DNA of 26,789 nucleotides from JAAAPF01 sp964481035 (GCA_964481035.1 CAYZSE010000033.1:1-26789); one strand, 5' to 3'; counted from the stretch's first letter, positions 15,562 to 25,067 are shown. Numbers and translations: made by a program. The notes: generated by a model not told the origin, from the letters alone.

Positions 15562-16970
15562 GGCTGCCGCTCCTCGAACGCCTCGAGCGCCTGCGGCAAC
15601 CCTTGGGCCCAGTGGGTGCTGCTGCCGGCGCCGAGGACGACGACGAGGTCGCCGTCGCCCGCCAGATCGCGCACGAGCGCCGGCAGTTCCTCGGGGCCGG
15701 TGATGGCGCGCACGTCGCGATGGCCGTAGTCGCGCACGCCTTGGGCCAGCGCCTCGTGGTCGATGCCGGCGATGGGCGCCTCGCCGGCGGCGTAGACCGG
15801 TGCGACGAGCACCGTGTCGGCGTCGTCGAACGCCGTGCAGAAGTCGTCGAAGAGATCCTTCAGGCGCGAGTAGCGGTGCGGCTGGACCACCGCCACGACC
15901 TTGCCCGGCGTCGCTTGGCGCGCGGTGTCGAGCACGGCGCGGATTTCGACCGGGTGGTGGCCATAGTCGTCGACCACGGTGATGCCGCGGGCGGTCCCGG
16001 TCACCGTGAAGCGGCGCCGCACGCCCTCGAACGCGCCGAACGCGCGGCGGACGACCTCGACGTCGAGCTTCAAGTGGTGCGCCACGGCGATCGCGGCGCA
16101 GGCGTTCTGAACGTTGTGACGACCCGGCATGGCGAGCCGCAGGTCCTTGACGTGCTTGGGCGCGCCGCCGTTGCGGATGACCACGTCGAAGGTCGTGCCG
16201 AACGGGTCGATCCGCAGATCGATGGCGCGGACGTCGGCCTGGGGGTTGAAGCCGTAGGTCACGATCTTGCGGTCGGTGAGGCGGCCGACGAGGCTCTGCA
16301 CCTCGGGGTGGTCGAGGCAGAGCGTGCAGAAGCCGTAGAACGGCACCCGCTCGAGGAAGGAGAGGAAGGTCGCCTTCAGGGCGTCGAATGTGCCGTAGTG
16401 ATCGAGGTGCTCGGGGTCGATGTTGGTGACGATGGCGATGGTCGGCGGCAGGCGGACGAGCGTGCCGTCGCTCTCGTCGGCCTCGACCACCATCCAGTCG
16501 CCGGCACCGAGCCGCGCGTTGGTGCCGTAGGCGTTGATGATGCCGCCGTTGACAACGGTCGGGTCGAGCCCCGCGGCATCGAACAGCGCGGCGACGAGCG
16601 AGGTCGTCGTCGTCTTGCCGTGGGTGCCGGCGACGGCGACCGACCACCGCAGCCGCATCAGCTCGCCCAGCATCTCGGCGCGGCGCACGACCGGGAGCCG
16701 TCGTGCGCGCGCCTCGATCAGCTCGGGATTGCTCTCCTTGATCGCCGAGCTGACGACGACCACGGCGACGCCCTCGAGGTTGGCCGCGTCGTGGCCGATC
16801 TCGATCTGCAGTCCGAGTTCCCGCAGCCGCTTGACGTTGGCGCTCTCGGCGACGTCCGAGCCCTGCACTTGGTAGCCGAGATTGTGCAGGATCTCGGCGA
16901 TGCCGCTCATGCCGATGCCGCCGATGCCGACGAAGTGCAGGCGGCCGACCTCGAGGGGGAGCACGTTCAT
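15558..16970 (-). CDS. murC: UDP-N-acetylmuramate--L-alanine ligase
   Basis: This Mur ligase adds L-alanine to UDP-MurNAc using ATP, starting the stem peptide. The N-terminal UDP-binding HFVGIGGIGMSGIA (12-25) is typical of MurC. The ATP loop GTHGKTTTTS lies at 115-124 and the central domain shows EADESDGT and TNIDPEHLDHYG. DDYGHHPVE and QPHRYSRL mark the C-terminal domain. At 470 residues it has standard length. GGAGG lies seven bases before the ATG, which overlaps the murG stop (ATGA). Because murD is absent from this cluster, I checked whether this might be a MurD; the motifs are clearly those of MurC. Confidence 0.98.
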   Translation of the reverse strand: MNVLPLEVGRLHFVGIGGIGMSGIAEILHNLGYQVQGSDVAESANVKRLRELGLQIEIGHDAANLEGVAVVVVSSAIKESNPELIEARARRLPVVRRAEMLGELMRLRWSVAVAGTHGKTTTTSLVAALFDAAGLDPTVVNGGIINAYGTNARLGAGDWMVVEADESDGTLVRLPPTIAIVTNIDPEHLDHYGTFDALKATFLSFLERVPFYGFCTLCLDHPEVQSLVGRLTDRKIVTYGFNPQADVRAIDLRIDPFGTTFDVVIRNGGAPKHVKDLRLAMPGRHNVQNACAAIAVAHHLKLDVEVVRRAFGAFEGVRRRFTVTGTARGITVVDDYGHHPVEIRAVLDTARQATPGKVVAVVQPHRYSRLKDLFDDFCTAFDDADTVLVAPVYAAGEAPIAGIDHEALAQGVRDYGHRDVRAITGPEELPALVRDLAGDGDLVVVLGAGSSTHWAQGLPQALEAFEERQP

Positions 16971-18028
16971 CGTGCCGCCTCCAGGACGAGGTCGGCGAGC
17001 CGTTCGGCGGCATCCGGCCGAGCCATGGCGGCGGCGGCGCGGCGCATGGCGTCGAGCGTCTCCGGCTCGCCCAGCAACCGCGTGAGGGCGGCAGCGAGCG
17101 ACGCCGGGGTGAAGTCGTCGGGATCGAGCGCGATCGCGGCACCCCCGGCGGCGAGGGCTCGGGCGTTGGCCCGCTGGTGGTCGTCGGCGGCGTGGGGGTA
17201 GGGCACGAGGATCGCAGGCCGGCCGACGACGAGGATCTCGGCGACCGCCGAGGCGCCGGCCCGGCTGACGACCAGATCGGCGGCGGCGAGACGCTCGGGC
17301 ATGTCGTCGAAGAACGCGACGACCTCGGCCTTTTGGGCGAGCGCGCCGTAGGCTTGCTCGACCCGCTCGACGTCCTCGGGGCGGCCTTGCTGGACGACCT
17401 CGAGGCGTTGGCGCAAGGCCGGATCGAGCCGGGCCACGGCCGCCGGCACGACGTCGGCGAAGGACGTCGCCCCCTGGCTGCCGCCGACGACGAAGAGGCG
17501 CCGGCTCGGCCCTGCCGGCGCCGGCCGCGGTCGAAACTCGCCGCGCACCGGGTTGCCGACGACGACGGCGAAGCGCCCCGCGGCCGGGGCCGCGGCGGTC
17601 GGCTCGAAGGTCAGCGCCAGGACCTCGGCGAACCGCAAGAGCAGGCGATGCGCGCGGCCGAGCACGGCGTTCTGCTCATGGAGGACGAGCGGCACCCGCA
17701 ACAGCGCGGCGGCGAGCCCCGTCGGCACCGAGGCGTAGCCGCCGAAGGCGGCGACCGCGCACGGGCGGCCGCGAAGGAAGCGGGTGAGGTCGCGCGCGAG
17801 GCCCGCCGCGAGCGCAGCGAGCGCGGCGAGGCGGCGAAGCGGCCCGCCGGACGGGCTCGCCGCGGCCACCAGAAAGCGCTCGGCCTCGCCCGGCAGGTAG
17901 CGCGCGCCACGGGCATCGACCGCGTAGGCGACGCGATGGCCGCGCCGCTCGAGCACTTGGCCGACGGCGATCGCCGGGAACATGTGGCCGCCGGTGCCGC
18001 CCGAGGCGATGACGATCCGGCCCCTCAT
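16967..18028 (-). CDS. murG: UDP-GlcNAc:lipid I N-acetylglucosaminyltransferase
   Basis: This GT28 glycosyltransferase converts lipid I to lipid II on the cytoplasmic face of the inner membrane. G-loops are visible as ASGGTGGHMFP (8-18) and GGSQGA (182-187); GGYASVP (96-102), HEQN (117-120) and the UDP-GlcNAc binding SRAGASAVAE (255-264) follow, with PYPHAADDHQ (276-285). The protein has 353 residues. The ATG overlaps the ftsW stop (ATGA) and has only a weak ribosome binding site, which fits a gene translated by coupling to ftsW. Confidence 0.97.
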   Translation of the reverse strand: MRGRIVIASGGTGGHMFPAIAVGQVLERRGHRVAYAVDARGARYLPGEAERFLVAAASPSGGPLRRLAALAALAAGLARDLTRFLRGRPCAVAAFGGYASVPTGLAAALLRVPLVLHEQNAVLGRAHRLLLRFAEVLALTFEPTAAAPAAGRFAVVVGNPVRGEFRPRPAPAGPSRRLFVVGGSQGATSFADVVPAAVARLDPALRQRLEVVQQGRPEDVERVEQAYGALAQKAEVVAFFDDMPERLAAADLVVSRAGASAVAEILVVGRPAILVPYPHAADDHQRANARALAAGGAAIALDPDDFTPASLAAALTRLLGEPETLDAMRRAAAAMARPDAAERLADLVLEAAR

Positions 18029-19134
18029 CGCACCACCGTCATGCGCGGGTGGGAGCGCAACAGCGCGAGGGCCATGCCGGTACCCAGCGCGAGCGCGACG
18101 AGCGACGATCCGCCGTAGCTGACGAGCGGCAGGGTCATGCCCTTGGGCGGCAGGATGGCGACGTTGACGCCGAGATTGATCGCCGCCTGCAGCCCGAACT
18201 GGGTCAACAGGCCGACCGCGGCGAGCTGGGCGAAGCGGTCCTGTCGGCGTTCGGCGAGCACCAGCCCCCGCAGCACGACCACGGCGAAGAGCACGACGAC
18301 GACGATGCCGGCAAGGAGGCCGAACTCCTCGACGCCGGCGGCGAAGATGAAGTCGGCGTGGCTGTCCGGCAGGTGGTTCTTGACGACGCCCTCGCCGGGG
18401 CCGCGGCCGAGCCAGCCGCCGGCGGCGACCGCGGTCAGCGCCTGGCTCACCTGAAAGCCGGGATCGGCGGCGAGAAACGCGTCGATGCGGGCACGGACAT
18501 GGCCGAACGTCTCGTACATCAAGAGCGCGAGTCCCCCGCCGCCGACGGCGAGGATGCCCACGAGGAGCCAGGGCAGCCCCGCCGCGAAGATCATCACGGC
18601 GAAGACGGCGGCCACCAGCAGAGCCGTGCCGACGTCGGGCTGGAGGAGCAGAAGAAGCACCACCGCCGCCACCGGCAGCGCGGCGTGAGGCACGCCCCGC
18701 GCGCCCTCGCGGCCGGCGAGGACGGCCGCGACGACCACGATGAGCGCGGGCTTGGCGAACTCGCTCGGCTGCAGCCGAACCCCGCCGACGGTCAGCCAGC
18801 GGATCGCGCCGTTGGCCTCGTGACCGATGACGGGGACGAGCGCGAGCAGCGCGAGGGCGGCGACGTACAGCCCGATGCCGATGCGCCGCACGCCGAGCGG
18901 CGCCAGCATCGAGGTCGCCACCAGAACCGCGCCGGCGACGGCGAGGAACAGGCACTGGCGCACGGCGAAGTGCCAGGGGCTCAGCCCCATGCGCTCCGCC
19001 ACCGGCGGGCTCGCGGTGAAGACGAAGACGACGCCGACCGCGGCGAGGAGCGCCAGGACGACCAGGAGCGGGCGGTCGACGGTCCACCACCATTGGGCGA
19101 CCAGGCTCGTGTCGGTCCGGGTGAAGGCGCCCAT
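18025..19134 (-). CDS. ftsW: Septal peptidoglycan polymerase FtsW (SEDS family)
   Basis: FtsW polymerises lipid II glycan strands at the septum together with FtsI. This 369-residue protein has about ten hydrophobic spans and the SEDS motifs HEANGAIRW near 105-113, QPSEFAK at 122-128 and PPKGMTLPLVSYGGSS near the C-terminus. I preferred the ATG at 19134, with GAGG five bases upstream, over the GTG six bases earlier that overlaps the mraY stop. The family normally follows murD; here it follows mraY directly, with the mraY stop ending three bases before this ATG. Confidence 0.96.
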   Translation of the reverse strand: MGAFTRTDTSLVAQWWWTVDRPLLVVLALLAAVGVVFVFTASPPVAERMGLSPWHFAVRQCLFLAVAGAVLVATSMLAPLGVRRIGIGLYVAALALLALVPVIGHEANGAIRWLTVGGVRLQPSEFAKPALIVVVAAVLAGREGARGVPHAALPVAAVVLLLLLQPDVGTALLVAAVFAVMIFAAGLPWLLVGILAVGGGGLALLMYETFGHVRARIDAFLAADPGFQVSQALTAVAAGGWLGRGPGEGVVKNHLPDSHADFIFAAGVEEFGLLAGIVVVVLFAVVVLRGLVLAERRQDRFAQLAAVGLLTQFGLQAAINLGVNVAILPPKGMTLPLVSYGGSSLVALALGTGMALALLRSHPRMTVVR

Positions 19135-19136
19135 CG

Positions 19137-20228
19137 TCACCTCAGCTTCAAGGTCGAGAGGCCGACGAGCGCGAGGATCATGGCGATGATCCAGAAGCGG
19201 ATGACGATGGTGGGCTCCTTCCAGCCCTTCTTCTCGAAATGGTGGTGGAGCGGCGCCATGGCGAAGACGCGCCGCCCGGTGAGCTTGAACGAGGCGACCT
19301 GGACGACGACCGAGACGGTCTCGAGGACGAACAGCCCGCCGATGATCGCGAGCACCAGCTCGTGCTCGGTGACGACGGCGGTCGCCCCCAGGGCGCCGCC
19401 CGTCGCGAGCGAGCCGGTATCACCCATGAAGACCATGGCCGGCGGCGCGTTGAACCACAAAAAGCCCATGGCCGCGCCGACGATGGCGCCGCAGACCACC
19501 GCGAGCTCACCGGTGCCCGCGACGAAGGGGATGCCCAGGTAGTTGGCGAAGATCGCGTTGCCGATCAGGTAGCTGATCAGCCCGAAGCACATCGCGGCGA
19601 TCATCACCGGCACGATGGCGAGGCCGTCGAGGCCGTCGGTGAGGTTCACCGCGTTCGACGCGCCGACCATGACGAGGCAGCCGAAGACGGCCGCCCCGGC
19701 GATCCCCAGCGGCAGCAAGACGTCCTTGAAAAAGGGCACCGTCAGCCCGGTGGCCAGGGGGCCGCCGGTGAGTGCCATGGCCCAGGCCGTGGCCATGAGC
19801 CCGATGGTGAGCTGACCGGCGAGCTTGAGCCGGCCGGAGAGGCCCTTGCTGTTGCGCTTGGTGACCTTGAGGTAGTCGTCGACGAACCCGATCGCCCCGT
19901 AGCCGAGGGTGACCAACAGGACCACCCAGACATAGCCGTTCGTCAGGTCGGCCCAGAGCAGGGTCGCGACGCCGAGGGCGAGGAGGATCAAGACGCCGCC
20001 CATCGTCGGCGTGCCCTGCTTGGTCAACAGGTGCGTCTCGGGCCCATCCTCGCGGATCGGCTGGCCCTTGCCCTGCTTCGAGCGCAGCCAGCGGATGATC
20101 GCCGGCCCGAAGACGAAGCTCACGAACAGCGCCGTCATGATCGCGCCGCCGGTCCGGAAGGTCAGGTAGCGGAAGACGTTGAAGAGGCCGAAGTCGTCGG
20201 CGAGCGGGACGAGCAGGTGGTAGAGCAT
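19137..20228 (-). CDS. mraY: Phospho-N-acetylmuramoyl-pentapeptide transferase
   Basis: MraY moves phospho-MurNAc-pentapeptide from UDP to undecaprenyl phosphate, forming lipid I in the inner membrane. Its 363 residues have about ten membrane spans. Catalytic motifs are FVDDYLK (115-121, with the two Asp), NLTDGLDG (195-202), FMGDTGS (267-273) and PLHHHFE (326-332). The start codon shares one base with the murF stop (TGATG), and GGAGG lies ten bases upstream. Downstream, ftsW follows at once, with no murD in between. Confidence 0.98.
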   Translation of the reverse strand: MLYHLLVPLADDFGLFNVFRYLTFRTGGAIMTALFVSFVFGPAIIRWLRSKQGKGQPIREDGPETHLLTKQGTPTMGGVLILLALGVATLLWADLTNGYVWVVLLVTLGYGAIGFVDDYLKVTKRNSKGLSGRLKLAGQLTIGLMATAWAMALTGGPLATGLTVPFFKDVLLPLGIAGAAVFGCLVMVGASNAVNLTDGLDGLAIVPVMIAAMCFGLISYLIGNAIFANYLGIPFVAGTGELAVVCGAIVGAAMGFLWFNAPPAMVFMGDTGSLATGGALGATAVVTEHELVLAIIGGLFVLETVSVVVQVASFKLTGRRVFAMAPLHHHFEKKGWKEPTIVIRFWIIAMILALVGLSTLKLR

Positions 20229-21598
20229 CAGCCGCGGCCCTCCACCAGCGCCGTGACCAAGCGGCCCATGCCGCTCGCCAGCGAGCCCTTGACCAACAGC
20301 GTGTCGCCGGGCGCCAGCGCGCTCCGCACCGCATCGACGATCGCCTCGGGCGCATCGCCGTGCGCCCCCCGGCGGTCGGCGGGCAGCGCCTCGGCGAGCG
20401 CCGTCATCTCCGTGCCGACCGTGAAGACGAGGGCCACGTCGGCGGCCAGCACGGCGGCGGCGAGGTCCGCGTGCATGGCGGCGCTGTCGCGGCCCAATTC
20501 CTTCATGGCACCCAACGCCGCGAGCCGGCGGCCCGGAAAGCGGCCCAGGACCTCGAGCGCGGCGCGCACCGAGGCCGGATTGGCGTTGTAGCTGTCGTCG
20601 ATGAGCACGGCCTCGCCGTCGGCGACGGCGAGGCGCCGGCGCCGGCCGCGGCCCGCCTCGGGATCGAGGTCGGCGAAGCTCCGCGCGAACGCCTCGACGT
20701 CGAGGCCGAGCGCGTCGACGACGGCCAAGAGGCCGAGGCTGTTCTCGACCCAGTGCCCGCCGGGAACGCCGATGTAGTAGTTGATCCGACGGCCGTGAAC
20801 GTCGGCTTCGACCGTGCTGCCGTCGGCGCTCGCCTCGACAGAACGCGCGTGCACCGCGCTGCCGTCGCCAAAGGTGGCGATACGCTCGATCCCCGCGGTG
20901 CGCGCGGCGTCGACCAGGAGCGGCGTGTGCGGGCTGTCGCCCGGAACCACGGCGAAGCCCGCGGGCTCGACGCCCTCGAAGATCTCGGCCTTGGCCCGAG
21001 CGATGCCGGCCTCGTTCTCGAAGAACTCGATGTGCGCCGGCGCGATCGCGGTGATGAGCGCCCCGTGCGGGCGCACCTGCGCCGTCAGCCGGCGGATCTC
21101 GCCGGCCCGGCTCATGCCCATCTCGAAGACGGCGAAGGCCACATCGGCCGGCAGCTCGGCGAGGCTCAAGGGCACGCCCCAATGGTTGTTGTGGCTCTTG
21201 GCGCTGGCATGGGTCGGCCCGAACCGCCCGAGCCCGTGGGCGAGGGCGGCCTTGGTTCCGGTCTTGCCGACGCTGCCCGTGATGCCGACGACGGGGCAGC
21301 GGCTGCGCGCGCGGCCGGCCCGGCCCAGCGCCTCGAGCCCGGCCTGCGTGTCCGCGACGACGACCGCCCGCTCGGCGGGCACGCCCTCGGGCAGTCGCGC
21401 AACGAGCACGGCGGCCGCACCCGCGTCGAGGGCCGCGCGGGCGAAATCGTGCCCGTCGCGGACGTGCTGGAGCGCCACGAACAGCGCGCCCGGCCGGAGC
21501 GTCCGGCTGTCGATCGAGACGCTCGTCGCCCGCCAGTCGCCGGCGATCCGCCCGCCGGTCGCGGTGGCGACCTCCCGAGCGGTCCAAAGCGCGCTCAT
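20228..21598 (-). CDS. murF: UDP-N-acetylmuramoyl-tripeptide--D-alanyl-D-alanine ligase
   Basis: MurF completes the cytoplasmic precursor by adding D-Ala-D-Ala to UDP-MurNAc-tripeptide. The Mur ligase ATP loop is TGSVGKTGTK at 107-116, the GSVGKTGTK variant I associate with alphaproteobacterial MurF. Further motifs are SHNNHWGVPLSL, EMGMSRAGEI and DDSYNANPASVRAAL. At 456 residues it is of usual length. GGGAG lies before the ATG, which overlaps the murE stop (ATGA). Confidence 0.97.
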   Translation of the reverse strand: MSALWTAREVATATGGRIAGDWRATSVSIDSRTLRPGALFVALQHVRDGHDFARAALDAGAAAVLVARLPEGVPAERAVVVADTQAGLEALGRAGRARSRCPVVGITGSVGKTGTKAALAHGLGRFGPTHASAKSHNNHWGVPLSLAELPADVAFAVFEMGMSRAGEIRRLTAQVRPHGALITAIAPAHIEFFENEAGIARAKAEIFEGVEPAGFAVVPGDSPHTPLLVDAARTAGIERIATFGDGSAVHARSVEASADGSTVEADVHGRRINYYIGVPGGHWVENSLGLLAVVDALGLDVEAFARSFADLDPEAGRGRRRRLAVADGEAVLIDDSYNANPASVRAALEVLGRFPGRRLAALGAMKELGRDSAAMHADLAAAVLAADVALVFTVGTEMTALAEALPADRRGAHGDAPEAIVDAVRSALAPGDTLLVKGSLASGMGRLVTALVEGRG

Positions 21599-23052
21599 GC
21601 CGCCGCTCCCATGCCGGCGAGGATGCGCCGCACCACGCTCGCGTCGTCGAAGGGATGGGCCTCGTCGCCGACGATCTGGCCGCTCTCGTGCCCCTTGCCG
21701 GCGACGAGCAGGATGTCGCCGGCGCGCAGCTCGGCGAGGCCCTCGGCGATGGCCATGGCGCGGTCGCCGATCTCGATGGCCCGCGGTGCCGCCGCCAGGA
21801 TCGCGCGGCGGATCCGGGCCGGATCCTCGCTGCGCGGGTTGTCGTCGGTGACGATCACGCGGTCGGCGAGGCGGCTGGCGATCGCGCCCATCTCCGGTCG
21901 CTTGCCGCGATCGCGGTCACCGCCGCAACCGAAGACGACGACGAGTAGGCCCCGGCTGTGGGGCCTGAGCCCCGCGAGCGCCTGCTCGAGGGCGTCGGGG
22001 GTGTGGGCGTAGTCGACGAAGACCGCCGCTCCCGAGGCGTGCCGCGCCGCCAGCTCCATGCGCCCGCGCGGGCCGCGCAGGTGCGCCGCGGCCGCCAGGA
22101 GCGCGTCGCGGTCGCCGCCCGCGGCCTCCGCGAGAGCGAGAGCGGCCAAGAGATTGTGCGCCTGGAACGCGCCGACGACGGGAAGGTCGACCAAAGTCCG
22201 GCGGCCGTCGAGCTCGAGGGTGAGCGTCTGCCCGTCCGGCGCGGGGATCTGCTCGACGAGGCGCAACCGCCGGGCCCGGCGGCCGAAGTCGATCACGTCG
22301 AGGCCCCGGGCGCGGGCGCGCGCGGTGAACTCGACGTGCTCGGGCATGTCGGCGTTGAGCACGGCGCGGGCACCTCGGGGCAGGAGCGTGTCGAAGAGCC
22401 GCCACTTCGCGGCGAGATAGGCCTCGATGGTGCCGTGATAGTCGAGATGGTCGCGCGTGAGGTTGAGGAACGCGCCCGCCTCGAGGCGCACGCCGTCGAG
22501 CCGCCGCTGGTCGAGGCCGTGACTCGACGCCTCCATGACGACCCGGTCGATGCCGGCTGCGGCCACGGCCTCGAGCGTGCGGTGCAACGCGACGGGATCG
22601 GGCGTGGTGAGGCTCTCGCCCGCGGCGAAGCCCGGCGCGTCGAGCCCGAGGGTGCCGAGGCTCGCGGCCGCGTGGCCCGTGGCGCGCCAGAGCTGGAGGG
22701 TGAAGCTCGCCGTCGAGGTCTTGCCGTTGGTGCCGGTGACGGCCACCGCGTGCGCCGGTTGCGGCCCGTGGAGCCGTGCCGCCATGCGCGCGAAGGTTCG
22801 CCGCGGGTCCGCCGCGACGACCTTGGCCGTCTTCAGGTCCAAGGCCTCGAGCCGGGCGTCGCCCAGCACGGCCGCCGCGCCCGCCGCGCCGGCCGCTGCG
22901 GCGAAGTCGAGGCCGTCGGCCCGGCTTCCCTTCAGCGCGGCGAACAGCATGCCGGGGCGCACGGCGCGGCTGTCGGCCGTGAGACCCGCGATCTCGGTCT
23001 CACCCGCGCCGATGAGCCGGGCGTCCTCAACCACGAGATCGGCGAGCCGCAT
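21595..23052 (-). CDS. murE: UDP-MurNAc-L-Ala-D-Glu--meso-diaminopimelate ligase
   Basis: MurE adds the third stem residue. The ATP loop TGTNGKTST is at 106-114, MEASSHGL near 173-180 and DHLDYHGT near 201-208. The substrate-selecting motif DNPRSEDP (404-411) is the form found in meso-diaminopimelate ligases, not lysine ligases, so the wall is of the Gram-negative type. The ATG lies inside the end of ftsI (26-base overlap) with GGAG a few bases upstream. MurE acts on a dipeptide precursor normally made by MurD; since murD is not here, that substrate must come from a gene elsewhere. Confidence 0.97.
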   Translation of the reverse strand: MRLADLVVEDARLIGAGETEIAGLTADSRAVRPGMLFAALKGSRADGLDFAAAAGAAGAAAVLGDARLEALDLKTAKVVAADPRRTFARMAARLHGPQPAHAVAVTGTNGKTSTASFTLQLWRATGHAAASLGTLGLDAPGFAAGESLTTPDPVALHRTLEAVAAAGIDRVVMEASSHGLDQRRLDGVRLEAGAFLNLTRDHLDYHGTIEAYLAAKWRLFDTLLPRGARAVLNADMPEHVEFTARARARGLDVIDFGRRARRLRLVEQIPAPDGQTLTLELDGRRTLVDLPVVGAFQAHNLLAALALAEAAGGDRDALLAAAAHLRGPRGRMELAARHASGAAVFVDYAHTPDALEQALAGLRPHSRGLLVVVFGCGGDRDRGKRPEMGAIASRLADRVIVTDDNPRSEDPARIRRAILAAAPRAIEIGDRAMAIAEGLAELRAGDILLVAGKGHESGQIVGDEAHPFDDASVVRRILAGMGAAA

Positions 23053-24691
23053 CGCTCTCCCCCGTGTGGCGCTCGGCGGCGGTGGTCGGCGCCAGGCCGC
23101 CCCAGCGGCGCAGGTCGTCGACGGCGCCGGGCGGGCTCGGCTTCAAGCGCAGGATCGGTCCCATCCGCGCGATGATCCGGCCCACGGTCGGCGCCGCGGT
23201 CCAGCTGCCGAAATAGAGATCGCGATGCTCGGGCGGTCCCTGGGGCTCGTCGAGCACGACGTAGACGACGTAGGCGGGCTCGTGGATCGGCACGGCCGCG
23301 ACAAAGCTCGAACGGACGCGGCCGTCCATGTAACGGCCGTCGGGGCCGATCTTCTCGGCGGTGCCGGTCTTGCCGCCGATCAGGTAGCCGTCCACCAGGG
23401 CCTGCTGGCCGCTGCCCTCGACGGCGACCCGGTAGGCGAGCCCGCGCATGGTGCGGACCACCTCGGCGTCGATCACCGGCGTGCCGGCGACGGGCGCGTC
23501 GCGCCGCCGCAGGGTCGGCTCGGTCAGGTGGCCCGGCCCCAGCAGGGCCGCGACGGCGCTCACCAGATGCAGCGGCGTGACCGCGATGCCGTGCCCGAAC
23601 GCCACGGTCGCGGTCGTCGATTCGCGCCACCGGCGCGGTAGCTGGGGCGCCGCCACCGCGCCGGTCTCCAGCGGCAGGGCACGGTCGAGGCCCAAGCCGG
23701 CGAGGAAGGCCCGCTGCTTGGCGGCGCCGGTGCGCAAGGCGATCTTGGCGTTGGCGATGTTGGACGAGTGCATCAGCGCCTCGGCCACGGTGACGACCGG
23801 CTTCTTGGGACGGAAATCGTTGATCGGCAGCCCGTTTACCCGCAGCGTCGTGGAGATGTCGATGCGGTCGTCGACCCGCACCGTGCCGGCGGCGAGGCCC
23901 ATGGCGACGTTGACGAGCTTGAACACCGAGCCCAGCTCGAAGGTCTGGGTCGTGTTGCGGTCCTTGCGCGCGTCCTCGTCGGCGTCGGCCGGGTGATGCG
24001 GGTCGAAGTCGGGCAGGCTCGCGGCGGCGATGATCTCGCCCGTGCCCACCGCCACGACCAGGGCCGAGCCCGCCTTGGCGCGGTAGAGCTCGAGCGCGCG
24101 CTCGAGCTCTTCGGTGACCGCGGCCTGCACCGCCAGGTCGAGCGCGAGGCGGACGGGCCGTGGCGCCGCGCCGCGAAGCGCCGTGTCGAAGGCGAGCTCG
24201 GCGCCCGACAGGCCGTTGTTGTCGACGTCGACATAGCCGACGACGTGCGCCCCGAGCCGGCCGTTGGGATAGACGCGGGCCTGGCGGTACTCGACGTCGA
24301 CGGCGGGCAGACCGAGCCGCCGCACCGCCTCGACCTCGGCGAGGCTCGCCTCGCGCCGGACGACGATCCAGTGGCGGTCGCTCGCGAGCCGCCGGGCCAG
24401 GTCGTCGACCGCCAACCCGTCGAGCGTCGTAGCGAGCAGCGCCGCCTCGCGCTCCGGGTCGCGGACACGGCGCGGGTCGGCGACGATCCGCGGCGCCGGC
24501 ACCGTGGTCGCGAGCACGCGGCCCGCGCGGTCGAGCAGGTCGGCGCGCACCGGAGAGGTCGCCGAGCGCGTCGCCGCCGGCGCCGCCACCGCGCGGTCGA
24601 GCCCGTCGAGCCCGAGATCGACCAGGCGCAGGCCAATCGCGCCGAACAGCGCGACGAAGCCGCCGCCGATCAACAGCAGCCGCCGGTTCAT
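23027..24691 (-). CDS. ftsI: Septal transpeptidase FtsI (PBP3)
   Basis: This class B penicillin-binding protein crosslinks septal peptidoglycan as the partner of FtsW. Its 554 residues show an uncleaved N-terminal membrane anchor (about 5-25), a pedestal domain with RADLLDRAGRVLA near 49-61 and RVYPNGRLGAHVVGY near 139-153, and the transpeptidase domain with the catalytic SVFK (255-258), SSN (309-311) and KTGTAEK (441-447). GAGGGG lies eight bases before the ATG, which overlaps the ftsL stop (ATGA). Its 3' end overlaps murE by 26 bases, the longest overlap in the cluster. Confidence 0.97.
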   Translation of the reverse strand: MNRRLLLIGGGFVALFGAIGLRLVDLGLDGLDRAVAAPAATRSATSPVRADLLDRAGRVLATTVPAPRIVADPRRVRDPEREAALLATTLDGLAVDDLARRLASDRHWIVVRREASLAEVEAVRRLGLPAVDVEYRQARVYPNGRLGAHVVGYVDVDNNGLSGAELAFDTALRGAAPRPVRLALDLAVQAAVTEELERALELYRAKAGSALVVAVGTGEIIAAASLPDFDPHHPADADEDARKDRNTTQTFELGSVFKLVNVAMGLAAGTVRVDDRIDISTTLRVNGLPINDFRPKKPVVTVAEALMHSSNIANAKIALRTGAAKQRAFLAGLGLDRALPLETGAVAAPQLPRRWRESTTATVAFGHGIAVTPLHLVSAVAALLGPGHLTEPTLRRRDAPVAGTPVIDAEVVRTMRGLAYRVAVEGSGQQALVDGYLIGGKTGTAEKIGPDGRYMDGRVRSSFVAAVPIHEPAYVVYVVLDEPQGPPEHRDLYFGSWTAAPTVGRIIARMGPILRLKPSPPGAVDDLRRWGGLAPTTAAERHTGESDAARRSRG

Positions 24692-25065
24692 GGCGACGAC
24701 CCCTCGATGGGGCGACGCAGGAGGGTGATCCGCCGGCCGGAGGGCAGCGCCACCAGGAAGGGCCGCGCGATCGAATCGCCGGCTTCCGCCTCGGGGCGAT
24801 GCGGCAACGCGTCGACGGTGGTGAGCTGCACCGGCTCGCCGGGCACGAGGCCGAGGCGGTCGGCGAACGTCGCCAGGTAATCCGGCCGGCGATGATAGGC
24901 CAGCTCGGCGCGAAGCTGCGCGGCGCGGGCCTCGGCGGCTTCGAGGTCGTCGGCGAGCCGGCCGAGCCGTTCGCGCTCGACGTCGACGCTCTGCTTGAAG
25001 ACCATGACGGCGGAGCCGAGGCCGAGCACCATGAGCAGCGCCGCGATGAGGCCGATGCCGCCCAT
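24688..25065 (-). CDS. ftsL: Cell division protein FtsL
   Basis: A small bitopic divisome protein that forms a complex with FtsQ and FtsB and activates FtsWI. The 125 residues have almost no cytoplasmic part, one membrane span (about 3-23), then a coiled coil rich in Glu, Arg, Leu and Ala (about 27-58) and the FtsL-type segment ADRLGLVPGEP (68-78). The family is poorly conserved, so the call rests on topology and on position between rsmH and ftsI. The ATG is three bases after the rsmH stop; a GTG six bases earlier that overlaps the stop is an alternative start. There is no strong ribosome binding site, consistent with coupling. Confidence 0.88.
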   Translation of the reverse strand: MGGIGLIAALLMVLGLGSAVMVFKQSVDVERERLGRLADDLEAAEARAAQLRAELAYHRRPDYLATFADRLGLVPGEPVQLTTVDALPHRPEAEAGDSIARPFLVALPSGRRITLLRRPIEGSSP

Positions 25066-25067
25066 CT

